Part shown: positions 1 through 9,687 of the stretch, piece by piece | Layout: the number at the start of each line of letters is the position of its first letter | Numbering within the stretch: the first letter of the stretch is position 1 | NCBI RefSeq assembly: GCF_001435505.1 | Contig: NZ_AZDO01000052.1 | Span: 1-40,704 of the forward strand | Direction of reading: 5' to 3' | DNA length: 40,704 nt | Origin: Companilactobacillus futsaii JCM 17355 | GTDB lineage: Bacteria > Bacillota > Bacilli > Lactobacillales > Lactobacillaceae | Translations under genes and position numbers: made by a program | Notes under the pieces: model-generated | What the model was told of the DNA's origin: nothing | Databases searched by the model: none | Seen by the model: the letters and a program-made list of their open reading frames with translations, nothing else

Positions 1-32
1 TCCACAAAGCGGAACGGACGACGACATCCAGC

Positions 33-57
33 ACTAACCTAACTTAAGAAAGAACCA
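33..57 (-). repeat. End of a dispersed intergenic repeat (left copy)
   Basis: Read on the minus strand this stretch is GGTTCTTTCTT, A, AGTTAGGTTA. The same word with G at the variable position occurs on the plus strand at 40408-40429, near the other end of the window. Both copies begin a few tens of bases after a gene stop (the PBP gene here, the Rrf2 gene there). The left copy continues to the window edge, so its full extent cannot be seen. Beyond the shared word the two copies diverge. Confidence 0.55.
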
Positions 58-80
58 GATTGATTTCTAGAGGACCCTTT

Positions 81-2741
81 TTAGTTTGTAGTAGAAGTGG
101 AATTACCATTACTGTCGATTTTTAGATCTGGGACATTTCCACCATAACTTCTGATTTCATTCATAATGTCGATCAATTTTTGCTTTTGATCCTCTTTGTC
201 AGCGTCATTATTCTTATAAGCATCTTTTACTTTTTGAAGCTGTGAATTGTACTGTGGCATTAGTTTATCAACCATGTTTTGCCGTTTCTTCTCACGTTGC
301 TCTTCAATAGCTTCTTTTTCAGATTCATATTGAGCGACCTTTTTATTATCTTTGGCAGCTTGGAACATCGCTTGACTCAAATTCAAATCCTTTTGAAGCT
401 GCAAAATCTGCTTGTTAAAGTCATTTTTAGCACTTTGACGTTTAACATTGCTATTCAAATAACGGATCTTCTGTAATTCGTCTAATTTCTTATTGTACTG
501 CGATTCTTTAATAATTGGGTTGTCGTTGTATTTATCAATTGCTTTTTGAACTTTACGCTCACGTTTGAATTCTTCTTTTTTCGTCAAATGATAAATGATT
601 CGATAATCGAGATTGTACAAACGATTCTCATTTTTATTAGCTTGATTAGTATTGTATTTAGAAAAGTCATTGTCAATGATATCTTGGATACTTGGCTTTT
701 CAGCTTTAGTATTGACTGACAAATTATTACCACTGACCGTTACAGTACTTGGCTTCTTGAAATCGACATCCTTTTGCTTCATTTCATCGACCAAATACTC
801 ACCGACTGATTTAAAAGCCTTCATCGCAAGTTGACGTTCTGATGCATTTAGACTGTCTTCTTTTTTATCATCACCAGTCCAATTAGCAATTGTAAAGTCT
901 GGCGTCATTCCAACGAAATATGAATCATAGTTATCATCAGTTGAACCAGTCTTACCAGCAGTATATTTGTAATTATCCAAAGCAGCATCTTTACCCAAAC
1001 CATCACTAATAACCGATTGCATCGTATTGATCATCATATAACTAGCATTCTTAGTGTAAACGTCTTTTTTCATATGCGTGTTTTGATAAATGTAACGGTC
1101 ATTATCATTATCGTAAATACTGGAAATGTTGCTAGGATGAATGAATTGCCCACCACGAGAAAATGAACTGTACGCTGAAGCCATTTCCGTCGTTGTTACA
1201 CCATTTCTAAAGGATCCAATTGCTAGTCTTGGATCTAATTTTTGTGTTGGTGATAAACGCGCAAATTCCATCTTGACCATATCATCATAATAGGTACCTT
1301 TAGTATCTTGGGCGGCTAATTTATAAGCGATAGTATTGATCGAGTTTTCTAGAGCGTGACGAACCGTTGTACTACCAGTATAGCCACTATACCAATTATG
1401 TACGACTGGATTACCTACAGCCGAGTCAATCACTGTACTTTGCGGTAAATATCCCCGTTCAAAAGCAGGTGCATAAGCCACGATTGGTTTAGCAGTTGAA
1501 CCTGGTTGATGATACCCATTTATCGTTCGATTAAATTGATCACCATCAGTCGTTCTGCCACCAACTACCGCTATAACGTCACCAGTTTTATTATCAACTA
1601 CAGTGCTAGAAACTTGTGGGGTCAATTTACCATTAGCCGTTCGACCAGTACATGAAGCATAAGTTTGTTTGATTAAGTCCTCAACTTTATTTTGAACGTT
1701 CATATCAATCGTTGTTTGAATTGAATATCCTCCATCCATCAATTGACCATGAGCACGTTCATATTCTTGTTGATATTTCGTATCATATGCCTGACGATCT
1801 GCCGCATCTTTAAAGTCATAACGCATTGTAAATCCAGATGATTTCATTAACTCCTCTGTCGCAGAATAAACTGCATAACTCAAAGCATAATTATTAGAGA
1901 CATCGTTATCGTATTTCTTTTCGTTAAGTTTTAATCCTAATGGTTTTTTGCGTGCTGCTTGATAAGTCTTTTTAGAAATCAAACCTCGCTGGTTAAAAAT
2001 ATACAAAATCATATTCCGACGTTTTTTAGTCCGTTCTGGATATTGAACTGGATCATAATAGACTGGATTATTGGGAATGCCAACTAACATAGCTATTTTA
2101 TCAATTGATAAATCACTTTGATTCTCTGAGAAATAATAATCAGAAGCGGCGCTAAAGCCATAAGAACCATGTCCCATGTAGACATTATTAATATAAAACT
2201 CTAAAATCTGTGACTTAGTAAATTTCTTCTCTAACTGTTGGGCAATTACCATTTCCTTGAGTTTACGAGTTAAGTTTTGCGACTGATCTTGCAAGATAAC
2301 ATTCTTAACTAGTTGCTGCGTCAAAGTTGAACCACCCTCAGTTCGGCGATGCAACAAGGTTGAACCAACTGAACGCATAATGGCATAGAGATCGACACCG
2401 TGATGAATATAAAAACGCTGATCTTCTACATCAACTAATCCCTTGCTGATTTTAGGATTGATCTCTTTGATTGGTGTGTAATCCGAACTCGATTGAGCTA
2501 ATTTTTTGATTACTTTGCCGTTACGGTCGTATATAACGGTCGAATTTCGGGGATGAAAATCAGATTTCTTCAAGCCCTGACTGTAAGAATATCCATCAGC
2601 AATCGTATTCTTGATTTCATAGCCATATTTCCACCAAAAACCTCCGGCACTTAAAATAACTAGTAAAACTAATGTCAGAAGAATCCAGGGCCATTTTTTT
2701 CTTTTTTTGATTAATTTATGTTCCATCTTTTTCTTACGCAT
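81..2741 (-). CDS. Class A penicillin-binding protein (PBP1A family), bifunctional transglycosylase/transpeptidase
   Basis: A membrane-anchored enzyme that polymerises lipid II glycan chains and cross-links their peptides outside the cell. Residues about 1-20 are lysine-rich and cytoplasmic, followed by a single membrane anchor (about 18-42). The GT51 domain shows the catalytic Glu106 in EDQRF...HHG and the GGSTLTQQLVKN motif. The transpeptidase domain has all three motifs: S415-TAK (SxxK), S467-IN (SxN) and K597-TGS. After it comes an unusual tail of about 215 residues, highly charged and mostly helical or coiled coil, ending in a Ser/Thr/Asn-rich tip. The ATG has an AGGGG ribosome site that overlaps the stop codon of the upstream gene 8 bases away, so the two genes form an operon. 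At 886 residues it is somewhat longer than typical PBP1a. Which Lactobacillus PBP1 paralogue this is cannot be settled from sequence alone. Confidence 0.95.
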   Translation of the reverse strand: MRKKKMEHKLIKKRKKWPWILLTLVLLVILSAGGFWWKYGYEIKNTIADGYSYSQGLKKSDFHPRNSTVIYDRNGKVIKKLAQSSSDYTPIKEINPKISKGLVDVEDQRFYIHHGVDLYAIMRSVGSTLLHRRTEGGSTLTQQLVKNVILQDQSQNLTRKLKEMVIAQQLEKKFTKSQILEFYINNVYMGHGSYGFSAASDYYFSENQSDLSIDKIAMLVGIPNNPVYYDPVQYPERTKKRRNMILYIFNQRGLISKKTYQAARKKPLGLKLNEKKYDNDVSNNYALSYAVYSATEELMKSSGFTMRYDFKDAADRQAYDTKYQQEYERAHGQLMDGGYSIQTTIDMNVQNKVEDLIKQTYASCTGRTANGKLTPQVSSTVVDNKTGDVIAVVGGRTTDGDQFNRTINGYHQPGSTAKPIVAYAPAFERGYLPQSTVIDSAVGNPVVHNWYSGYTGSTTVRHALENSINTIAYKLAAQDTKGTYYDDMVKMEFARLSPTQKLDPRLAIGSFRNGVTTTEMASAYSSFSRGGQFIHPSNISSIYDNDNDRYIYQNTHMKKDVYTKNASYMMINTMQSVISDGLGKDAALDNYKYTAGKTGSTDDNYDSYFVGMTPDFTIANWTGDDKKEDSLNASERQLAMKAFKSVGEYLVDEMKQKDVDFKKPSTVTVSGNNLSVNTKAEKPSIQDIIDNDFSKYNTNQANKNENRLYNLDYRIIYHLTKKEEFKRERKVQKAIDKYNDNPIIKESQYNKKLDELQKIRYLNSNVKRQSAKNDFNKQILQLQKDLNLSQAMFQAAKDNKKVAQYESEKEAIEEQREKKRQNMVDKLMPQYNSQLQKVKDAYKNNDADKEDQKQKLIDIMNEIRSYGGNVPDLKIDSNGNSTSTTN

Positions 2742-2749
2742 AATTACCC

Positions 2750-3997
2750 CTAATTAACAAAGAATGTCGTTCCAGTAGAATTGTTATAACTAGCCGAACC
2801 AGCATAGATGAAGCCAATCGTCGAACTATCACCAAAGTAAATCGAACTAGTCAAAGCTGAATTGTTCTTGAACCAAAAGACTGGTGTCGCTGAATTAAAG
2901 TCAGTCGTTGTATTCTCTGGATCATTTAAGCCCATTGAAGTTAATTCACTAATGCTTGCATTACTGATATATTGGCCAAAATCACTACTATCACTGTCGG
3001 TCACAACGACATCAGAATTATTAGCATTCACGAGTTTTTTAACTGTATACTTACCAGAGCTTACTTTTGAACTAATAACGTTACTATAACCATCCTCAGC
3101 AACATACTTACCAGAAACTCTCGTCATCAACGCTAAAGTATTCTTGCTTGAATTGTAATAAAGCACATTTTTACTTGTGATACCAGCTTGATCTAAGGCA
3201 TCTGACGCTCCAGTAGTCGAATTCATACTCGAAACGATATCGACATTAGCCGGCGTATACTTTTCCGTGAGTGGTGAATTTTTCAAAGCTTCCAACTCTT
3301 CTTTAGCTGCAGCTACTTTAGAACTTTCGCCTTTATTGTTGGCAAAATAATTATCCATTTGACTGACCGCTTGAGTCCAATGATTCTTAGTTGTCTTATT
3401 TTTGATCAACTTATAATAAGTGTTGACCATTGAAATTTTTTTAAAGCTCAGACTACCCTTATCAGAATTAAATCCATCCCAAGTTTTACTCAAATATTTA
3501 TCAGCATCTTGAGTCTGTTCATACCAAATTTGAATCGTATCGAGCTTGTTACGTAATTTTTGATAAACATCTTGGTTCTTTTCTTTCAACAATTTTTTAT
3601 CTAGGTCGTTGATCTTGGCTTCAGTTACGTCATCTCTATAGTGACTCTTGCCATCATAAAAGGCCTTAACTTCTTTAGAACGGTCTTTTCTGGCTTGAAT
3701 GTAAGCTTCAAGTTCTTGATACTTTTTCTCATTATCAGGAGTAATGATGACTCCATCACTAACATCAATCAATTTACCAATGAAATCTAAAGTCTTATAA
3801 TTCAAATCAGTCTTAAGAACCTCTAATTCTTTATCCTGATATTGACTAGATATCTTGGACGTAACTACCGCATTAACGACGCCTCTTGAGAGCATGACAA
3901 AGAAAATGATGGCAGTGATTACTCCGACAATTCCGGCACCCATCAATAAATATCGTTCAGATTTAGTTTTAGTCCTTAAATCTTTCTTATCTTTCAT
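2750..3997 (-). CDS. Membrane-anchored extracellular protein, possibly MapZ-like
   Basis: Short basic cytoplasmic N-terminus (about 20 residues), one transmembrane helix (about 19-42), then a long extracellular part. Its first half is charged and helical, with an EAKINDLDKKL...LRNKLDTIQ stretch that resembles the extracellular domain of the cell-division positioner MapZ. The second half is rich in Ser, Thr and Asn with a beta-like character. MapZ of streptococci has a longer cytoplasmic FtsZ-binding region, which is not seen here, so the match is tentative. The longest frame begins at a TTG at 4009, but TGGGGA lies 5 bases before the ATG at 3997, so I prefer that start (415 residues). It sits directly upstream of, and probably co-transcribed with, a class A PBP, which fits a role in septal or peripheral wall synthesis. 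It is divergent from the gene at 4071. Confidence 0.6.
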   Translation of the reverse strand: MKDKKDLRTKTKSERYLLMGAGIVGVITAIIFFVMLSRGVVNAVVTSKISSQYQDKELEVLKTDLNYKTLDFIGKLIDVSDGVIITPDNEKKYQELEAYIQARKDRSKEVKAFYDGKSHYRDDVTEAKINDLDKKLLKEKNQDVYQKLRNKLDTIQIWYEQTQDADKYLSKTWDGFNSDKGSLSFKKISMVNTYYKLIKNKTTKNHWTQAVSQMDNYFANNKGESSKVAAAKEELEALKNSPLTEKYTPANVDIVSSMNSTTGASDALDQAGITSKNVLYYNSSKNTLALMTRVSGKYVAEDGYSNVISSKVSSGKYTVKKLVNANNSDVVVTDSDSSDFGQYISNASISELTSMGLNDPENTTTDFNSATPVFWFKNNSALTSSIYFGDSSTIGFIYAGSASYNNSTGTTFFVN

Positions 3998-4070
3998 GAT
4001 TTTCCCCAAATATCTAGTTCATCTTGTTATTATATATAGTAAATTATCCTGCAAATAAAGGGTGGAAATT

Positions 4071-4994
4071 TTGAAAAAATTAAACAAAACATATATAAAA
4101 TGGATCGTCATTTTCCTATTATTAATCGCCATTATTTTCTCATACGCCCTTAATTTAGGAAAAATCAAAGACAAAACAATCAATGATATTTCTAGCTTAA
4201 CCATTCCGTTCTCTTTGATAGTTAATCCTAATAATATTGACGAAGACATCGCACCCAAAGCCATTTCATTGAAGACCGACTTGAATAGTTCTAAAACGGA
4301 CGCTTTGAATTTAATCAGTTCTATCAATGATGACTATGATAATACAAAACAACTGTCATTTTTATCCAATGACCAAGAAGAATCTTTATTAAAGAAGGTT
4401 CATCAAAAGTCACACCGTTATATCGGTAAGATGACATTGTTAAATTTCGGCAAAGATACTCATGGAAAATATATCACCGTCAGTTGTAACCGTTATGACG
4501 ATACAAAAAATATCGTTAGCTACCGTTATCGCCTTTATTCCAAAGAAGATACGATCACTTCGGCTAAATATCTCAATACCAAGTCTAACAAATATCCACC
4601 AAAATACATCTTTAAAGATATTGAACTAGGTAAGTTTGGTACGACTGAAGCAGATGCCTTCATGCAACGATTAAAGACGGCTATTATCAATTCCAATTTG
4701 ACGGCCACTAATGCTAGTGAACCTGGTAATTTTAACCAGATCTCCATCAACTTAGGTTTGAATCCTGACAAGAGCAATATTGGCTTGTACACCCTAGCTA
4801 AAAATTCCAACTCACGAGTCAGCAATTCTAGTATCGTCGGATATCAAGTTTCTGATGTTCCGCGCTATACTAGGATTTACATTAAGCAATTAAGTAAAGA
4901 CAACAGTTACTACTATACGTTAACTTTCAGCCGCAATAGTGGACATTTCATCAATTTGCAACGTGGTATTATTTCGACTGATTCTAAAAATTAA
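4071..4994 (+). CDS. Membrane-anchored protein of unknown function
   Basis: I do not recognise this family. After a few basic residues there is one hydrophobic segment (about residues 8-27), then roughly 275 residues predicted to lie outside the cell, with a mixed alpha/beta look and many Tyr, Ser and Asn. No catalytic motif stands out. An in-frame GTG lies at 4062, but it sits inside AAAGGGTGG, a good ribosome site for the TTG at 4071, so I place the start there (307 residues). It diverges from the MapZ-like/PBP operon across a gap of about 70 bases and ends at a bidirectional terminator shared with the Rrf2 gene. It runs against the local replication direction. A role in the envelope is inferred only from topology and neighbours. 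Confidence 0.75.
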   Translation: MKKLNKTYIKWIVIFLLLIAIIFSYALNLGKIKDKTINDISSLTIPFSLIVNPNNIDEDIAPKAISLKTDLNSSKTDALNLISSINDDYDNTKQLSFLSNDQEESLLKKVHQKSHRYIGKMTLLNFGKDTHGKYITVSCNRYDDTKNIVSYRYRLYSKEDTITSAKYLNTKSNKYPPKYIFKDIELGKFGTTEADAFMQRLKTAIINSNLTATNASEPGNFNQISINLGLNPDKSNIGLYTLAKNSNSRVSNSSIVGYQVSDVPRYTRIYIKQLSKDNSYYYTLTFSRNSGHFINLQRGIISTDSKN

Positions 4995-5040
4995 TAAAAT
5001 AAGCCTAATCAGAATTTGTTCTGACTGGGCTTATTTTATT
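4993..5040. terminator. Bidirectional rho-independent terminator
   Basis: Long hairpin with arms AATAAAATAAGCC...CAGAA and TTCTG...GGCTTATTTTATT around a short TTTG loop. A and T runs flank both sides, so it can end both the plus-strand gene at 4071-4994 and the minus-strand Rrf2 gene, whose stop codon lies inside the hairpin. Confidence 0.85.
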
Positions 5041-5470
5041 TCTTATTCTCATTATTGCGCAAAATACCATCAATAATATCTTGCAAACTCACCTGTGACA
5101 TGCTTTCTTCCGCATCGTTTTGGACTTTTTGATAAACTTCTCGCAATGTATCTTGAATATTGCCACCAACGATACATTTAGGATTAGTTTTTTCATCAAC
5201 GTGAAGTAGGTTTTGATTGTCTTCAATAGCTCGGTAAACATCCAACAACGTTATCTCAGAAGCTTTTCTAGACAATTTAGGAGCAATTTTTCCAGGTGCG
5301 CTTTGTAATAATCCAGCTTTTTTCAATCTCGACATCATGCGTCTAACTAAACTGGGATTGGACTCGATACTGCTGGCGATTGCCGTACTTGAAAGATCAC
5401 CATCTTTACAAATATCAACGTATGCCAAAATATGCACGCCATCACTCAATTTACTGGAAAATTTCAACAT
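5036..5470 (-). CDS. Rrf2-family transcriptional regulator
   Basis: Winged helix-turn-helix regulator of about 144 residues. The N-terminal part (KFSSKLSDGVHIL..., then SIESNPSLVRRMMSRLKKAGLL) is the typical Rrf2 DNA-binding domain, followed by the DVYRAIE dimerisation helix. Only one Cys (in NPKCIVGG) lies in the region where Fe-S members carry three, so an iron-sulfur cluster is unlikely. An upstream in-frame ATG at 5524 exists, but AAGGAG at 5476-5481 is placed 5 bases from the ATG at 5470, so the shorter form is favoured. It follows an NmrA-type oxidoreductase by 57 bases on the same strand, an arrangement similar to ywnA/ywnB of Bacillus subtilis. It probably controls that operon in response to a redox or electrophile signal (inference). 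Confidence 0.88.
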   Translation of the reverse strand: MLKFSSKLSDGVHILAYVDICKDGDLSSTAIASSIESNPSLVRRMMSRLKKAGLLQSAPGKIAPKLSRKASEITLLDVYRAIEDNQNLLHVDEKTNPKCIVGGNIQDTLREVYQKVQNDAEESMSQVSLQDIIDGILRNNENKK

Positions 5471-5527
5471 CATCACTCCTTCACACTTCTTAATATCATA
5501 AGGTACAAAGCAGGTGTTTGACAAACA

Positions 5528-6364
5528 TTATTTACCAACGATTGTTTCGAGTGCTTCTGACAATGGTGTCAATTCTCTACCTAAAACTTCTGGCAAATCA
5601 TTCGTATCTTCTGCCAAATTACCTTGAGTGATCAAATCTTGAATGGAAAGAATCACTTGAATCGTTCCTTCATCCATTCCGGCTTTTTGTAATACTTGAC
5701 TGTATTCTGAATCACTTAATTTCATAGCTTTAACTTTTAATGCAGCGGCTAAATCTTGATAAGTTCGACTCTTTCCCGCAAATTCATAAATCTTCTTAGG
5801 GTTTGTTTGAGCCAATACTAAAGCAGCGGCTTCTGAATACTCTGATTCCAAAGCCCAACCGACTTTACCAGCGGCTGAATATACTAGTCCCTGTGTTGCA
5901 GCATTTTTTAACGAATCGGCTTCATTTTCCAAATACCAATTATTGCGTAAAAATGAATAGTCAATTCCTGATTCTTTGATCAACTTCTCAGTCATTTGGT
6001 GATCCTCAGCTAAAGGAGCTGTAGCTGTATCAGCATGAGGGAAACTAGTATAGGCAATGTATTTCACTTTTGCATTTTTGGCGGCAGTAACGACATTTTC
6101 ATGCTGAGTAGCGCGGGAAACTTCTCCACCGGGTTGTGATGAAATAAAGAGCAATTTATCAATACCTTGAAGTGATTCAGTCAATTGTCCCACATCGTTA
6201 TAATCACCCAAACGTACTTCTACGCCTTCAGGTACGATTGCTTGTGCTTTTTGAGTGTTACGAGCCAAAGCCACTATATCTGTAGCGGGAACTAATTCAA
6301 CTAATTTTTTGAGTGCATTTTGACCAAAGTGACCAGTTGAACCTGTGATTGCATATTTTGTCAT
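5528..6364 (-). CDS. NAD(P)H-binding NmrA/QOR2-type SDR oxidoreductase
   Basis: Atypical short-chain dehydrogenase fold of 278 residues. The N-terminal GSTGHFGQNAL is the GxTGxxG dinucleotide-binding loop, and ALARN after the second strand suggests NADP preference. The sequence pattern (VPATDIVALARN, SLQGIDKLLFISS, LRNNWYLEN) follows the E. coli QorB (YtfG) quinone oxidoreductase type rather than classical Tyr-x-x-x-Lys SDRs. The ATG has an AGAAGGA ribosome site. It is the first gene of a probable two-gene operon with the Rrf2 regulator downstream. Likely role: NADPH-dependent reduction of quinones or related electrophiles, or a redox sensor. The substrate is unknown. Confidence 0.88.
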   Translation of the reverse strand: MTKYAITGSTGHFGQNALKKLVELVPATDIVALARNTQKAQAIVPEGVEVRLGDYNDVGQLTESLQGIDKLLFISSQPGGEVSRATQHENVVTAAKNAKVKYIAYTSFPHADTATAPLAEDHQMTEKLIKESGIDYSFLRNNWYLENEADSLKNAATQGLVYSAAGKVGWALESEYSEAAALVLAQTNPKKIYEFAGKSRTYQDLAAALKVKAMKLSDSEYSQVLQKAGMDEGTIQVILSIQDLITQGNLAEDTNDLPEVLGRELTPLSEALETIVGK

Positions 6365-6483
6365 AAAAAAATCCTTCTTCCATAAATGTCCAATTTATAT
6401 GTTACTTTATTATTAACTTGTATTTATTATGTTAACACGTTTATCTTTAAACGCAAGAATTTAGATTTTCAAACACAACAGCA

Positions 6484-6520
6484 ACAAAAAAAGCCACCAA
6501 GTATTACGCTCAGTGACTCA
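6484..6520 (-). terminator. Terminator after purA
   Basis: On the minus strand, AGTCACTGAG pairs with CTTGGTGGCT (10 pairs including G-U) around a CGTAATA loop and is followed by seven T. It lies just beyond the purA stop. Confidence 0.85.
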
Positions 6521-6530
6521 GAATTTATAA

Positions 6531-7817
6531 TTAGTTTTTCCAAACATCATTTACTTCAATAGTTTGTTCACGATCAGGACCAACCGAAACAGTAGCGTAT
6601 TCAACGCCTAATTGGTCTTTGATGAAGTCTAGATAGTCTCTAGCTTGTTGTGGCAAGTCGTTGAGGCTCTTAGCTTGAGTCATGTCTTCAGTCCAACCTT
6701 TGAAGGTCTTGTAAACAGGTTTGCACTTAGCTAAAACATTCAAGTTAGCAGGATATTCGTCAATAATCTTACCATTTAAGTCATAGCCGGTGCAGACTTT
6801 GATTTCATCTAGGCCAGTCAAAACATCCAAGCAGTTCAATGACAAGTGTGTCACACCAGCCACGTTACATGAATGCTTCAAAACAACCAAATCAATCCAG
6901 CCAACACGACGAGGACGATGTGTAACAGTTCCATATTCATGGCCTGCTTCACGCAAGAAGTCCCCTGTCTTGTTTAATTGTTCTGTAGGAAATGGTCCTG
7001 CACCGACACGTGATGTATAGGCTTTAACGACTCCAATCACATTGTCGATCAAAGGAGCACCAACACCTGCACCAGTAGTTACACCACCCGCAGGATTTGA
7101 AGAAGTAACATAAGGATAAGTACCATGGTCGATATCAAGCATGATTCCTTGTGCACCTTCAAATAGAACATTTTTGCCATTCTTTAGTTCTTTATTCAAG
7201 TAGGCAGAAGTATCGATAACACGTTCTTTTAAGTCTTGACCAATTTGGTAATATTTTTCAAAAATATCATCAAACTTCATTGGTTCAGCACCATAAATTT
7301 TAGTAAACAATGCATTCTTTTGTTCAAGATTTTGTGTCAACAATTCTTTGAATAAGTCTTTATCAAGAATATCAGCCATTCTGATACCAACACGTGAAGC
7401 TTTGTCAGTATATGCAGGTCCAATTCCACGGTTAGTAGTACCAACTTTAGAATCCCCCTTAGCTTGTTCTTGCAACTTATCTAATTGAATGTGATAAGGC
7501 AAAATCAATTGAGCGCGGTTAGAAATCTTCAAATTAGTTGTATCTACTCCTTGTTCGTGGAGACGATTCAATTCTTCTTGAAGTGATTCGAGGTTTAAAA
7601 CAACCCCATTTCCAATAACACTAGTTTTATCTGAATACAAAATACCTGAAGGAACGGATCTTAATTTGTAAACGTTGTTATCGATATTCAAAGTGTGGCC
7701 GGCATTATCTCCACCTTGGTAACGTGCAATAATATTAGCTTCACCACTGAAATAATCGGTAATCTTACCTTTACCTTCATCGCCCCATTGGGTACCTACT
7801 ACAACAACTGTCGTCAT
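6531..7817 (-). CDS. purA: Adenylosuccinate synthetase
   Basis: Catalyses the GTP-dependent joining of IMP and aspartate to adenylosuccinate, the first committed step from IMP to AMP. At 428 residues it is full length. Diagnostic stretches are the N-terminal [14 protein letters not shown] glycine-rich loop with catalytic Asp and His (GDNAGHT), [16 protein letters not shown] and the C-terminal GPDREQTI. It follows dnaB after 20 bases on the same strand and ends at a clear terminator, so it is probably the last gene of the gdpP-rplI-dnaB-purA unit. No dedicated purine-responsive site is seen directly upstream. Metabolically it works in the direction opposite to the adenine deaminase found at 32475. 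Confidence 0.98.
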   Translation of the reverse strand: MTTVVVVGTQWGDEGKGKITDYFSGEANIIARYQGGDNAGHTLNIDNNVYKLRSVPSGILYSDKTSVIGNGVVLNLESLQEELNRLHEQGVDTTNLKISNRAQLILPYHIQLDKLQEQAKGDSKVGTTNRGIGPAYTDKASRVGIRMADILDKDLFKELLTQNLEQKNALFTKIYGAEPMKFDDIFEKYYQIGQDLKERVIDTSAYLNKELKNGKNVLFEGAQGIMLDIDHGTYPYVTSSNPAGGVTTGAGVGAPLIDNVIGVVKAYTSRVGAGPFPTEQLNKTGDFLREAGHEYGTVTHRPRRVGWIDLVVLKHSCNVAGVTHLSLNCLDVLTGLDEIKVCTGYDLNGKIIDEYPANLNVLAKCKPVYKTFKGWTEDMTQAKSLNDLPQQARDYLDFIKDQLGVEYATVSVGPDREQTIEVNDVWKN

Positions 7818-7837
7818 TTCTTCTACACCTACACTAT

Positions 7838-9211
7838 TTAATTTTCTGGAATATTCGCTATCGATGAAAACTTATTATAAGATTTCACGAACAATAACTT
7901 GGCCGTTCCACGTGGACCTGAACGGTTCTTACTGATGATTACTTCAACTTCACCGACATCTTGGTCTTCAGGTTCTTCCTCGTTATTGTCATCCCCATCT
8001 TCATCACGATAATAATCATCACGATAAAGAAAGGCAACGATATCCGCATCCTGTTCAATTGAACCAGATTCACGGATATCTGACAACATCGGTCTTTTAT
8101 CCTGACGAGCTTCGACACCACGGGAAAGCTGTGATAATGCGATTACTGGCACATGGAGTTCCTTAGCTAATTTTTTTAAATTACGAGAAATAACAGAAAC
8201 TTCTTGTTGTCGATTTTCTTGACCAGTTCCTTCGATTAATTGCAAATAATCAATAACTACTAAGTCCAAATGACCACTTTCTTTCAAAAGTCGACGACAT
8301 TTAGATCTAATTTCTGCCATCTTGATACCAGGAGTGTCATCAATGTAAATATTGGTCCGGGATAAACTTCCCATTGCAACTACCAAACTATTCCATTGAT
8401 TCTCGTCCAATTTACCCGTTCTCAGAGCATTTGCGTCGATGCTACCTTCAGAACATAGCATACGGTTAACTAACGACTCAGCACTCATTTCTAGGGAAAA
8501 CATCGCTACTGTGGCATTAGACTTAGTAGCAGCATTTTGAGCCACATTTAGAACGAAAGCTGTTTTACCAACACCAGGACGAGCGGCCAAAATAATCAAT
8601 TCATCCTTGTGCAAACCAGTCGTCATCGCATCAAGGTCTTTGTAACCAGTAGAAAGACCAGTAACATCACTATCTTGGTCATATAATTTATCGATTTCTT
8701 CAAAAGAAGCCTTAACAACATCGGAGATACGACGAAAACCTTTGTGATTTCGATTCTCCGATACATCCATGATTTCTCTTTCAGATTGGTCGATGATACT
8801 GTCAATGTCTTCATCTTCATCAAAACTGCGTTGAACAATTCCCGTTGCGGCATTGATCAAACGTCTCAAAGTTGATTTATTTTTAACGATCTTAGCGTAA
8901 TAAGTCGTATTGGCTGCTGTGGGAACAGCATTAGCTAATTCTGCCAAATAACTAACTCCACCAATATCCTCAATTTGATTTGCCCGATCCAATTCATTTT
9001 GAACCGTCACGACATCGACTGGCTCTTCAGCATCGTTCAAATTCATCATCGCTTGGAATACTAATTGATTAGCATGTTGATAAAAATCATCTGCTTCAAC
9101 GTATTCCATCGCTTCAATTAAAGCATCCTGACTTAGAAAAACCGCTCCTAATACGGCTTGCTCAGCATCCTTATCATTGGGCGGTATTCTTGAAGTTATA
9201 TCATTATTCAT
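7838..9211 (-). CDS. dnaB: Replicative DNA helicase DnaB (called DnaC in Bacillus)
   Basis: Hexameric 5'-3' helicase of the replication fork. The N-terminal domain (to about residue 150) mediates hexamer and primase contacts. The RecA-like motor shows Walker A ARPGVGKT at about 210-217, Walker [11 protein letters not shown], and the DnaB motif with [10 protein letters not shown]...[14 protein letters not shown]. Length 457 residues is normal. An acidic insert near the end ([18 protein letters not shown]) is within the variation of the family. It follows rplI after 7 bases, a conserved pairing in Firmicutes. Confidence 0.98.
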   Translation of the reverse strand: MNNDITSRIPPNDKDAEQAVLGAVFLSQDALIEAMEYVEADDFYQHANQLVFQAMMNLNDAEEPVDVVTVQNELDRANQIEDIGGVSYLAELANAVPTAANTTYYAKIVKNKSTLRRLINAATGIVQRSFDEDEDIDSIIDQSEREIMDVSENRNHKGFRRISDVVKASFEEIDKLYDQDSDVTGLSTGYKDLDAMTTGLHKDELIILAARPGVGKTAFVLNVAQNAATKSNATVAMFSLEMSAESLVNRMLCSEGSIDANALRTGKLDENQWNSLVVAMGSLSRTNIYIDDTPGIKMAEIRSKCRRLLKESGHLDLVVIDYLQLIEGTGQENRQQEVSVISRNLKKLAKELHVPVIALSQLSRGVEARQDKRPMLSDIRESGSIEQDADIVAFLYRDDYYRDEDGDDNNEEEPEDQDVGEVEVIISKNRSGPRGTAKLLFVKSYNKFSSIANIPEN

Positions 9212-9218
9212 TTATATC

Positions 9219-9674
9219 CTACTTCTTTTCAGCAACGTGAACTCTGATGGTAGCTTCGACACCTTCAAACAACTTCACAGGTACATTGATGTATCCAAGT
9301 GATTTAACGCCGTCAGAAAGTACCATCTTGTGCTTATCAACTTTGAGTCCGTATTGTTTATTTAATTCTTCAGCAATCTTCTTAGTTGTTACTGAACCAA
9401 AGAGACGACCGTCGGCTCCAGCCTTAGCCAAAATTTCAACGACTGTCTTGTCATCTTCAATTTGCACTTTGATTTTTTTAGCTTCTTCTTTTTCTGCTTC
9501 ATAATCTTTAGCTTCACGGTTTTGTTCAGCTCTTAATTTAGCAACGTTTTGTTTAGTAGCTTCTATAGCTTTCTTATTTTTAATTAAAAAGTTTTGGGCA
9601 TAACCGTCAGCAACGTTTTTTAATTCACCCTTTTTACCTTTACCTCTAACATCTTCTAGGAAAATAACTTTCAT
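9219..9674 (-). CDS. rplI: 50S ribosomal protein bL9
   Basis: Large-subunit protein of 151 residues with the typical N-terminal [21 protein letters not shown] signature, a long connecting helix rich in Lys and Glu, and the C-terminal rRNA-binding domain ([28 protein letters not shown]). Start ATG with a GGAGGA-type ribosome site. It lies between gdpP (13 bases upstream) and dnaB (7 bases downstream) in one transcript, the standard arrangement in this phylum. Confidence 0.98.
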   Translation of the reverse strand: MKVIFLEDVRGKGKKGELKNVADGYAQNFLIKNKKAIEATKQNVAKLRAEQNREAKDYEAEKEEAKKIKVQIEDDKTVVEILAKAGADGRLFGSVTTKKIAEELNKQYGLKVDKHKMVLSDGVKSLGYINVPVKLFEGVEATIRVHVAEKK

Positions 9675-9687
9675 TCTTAGTCCTCCT

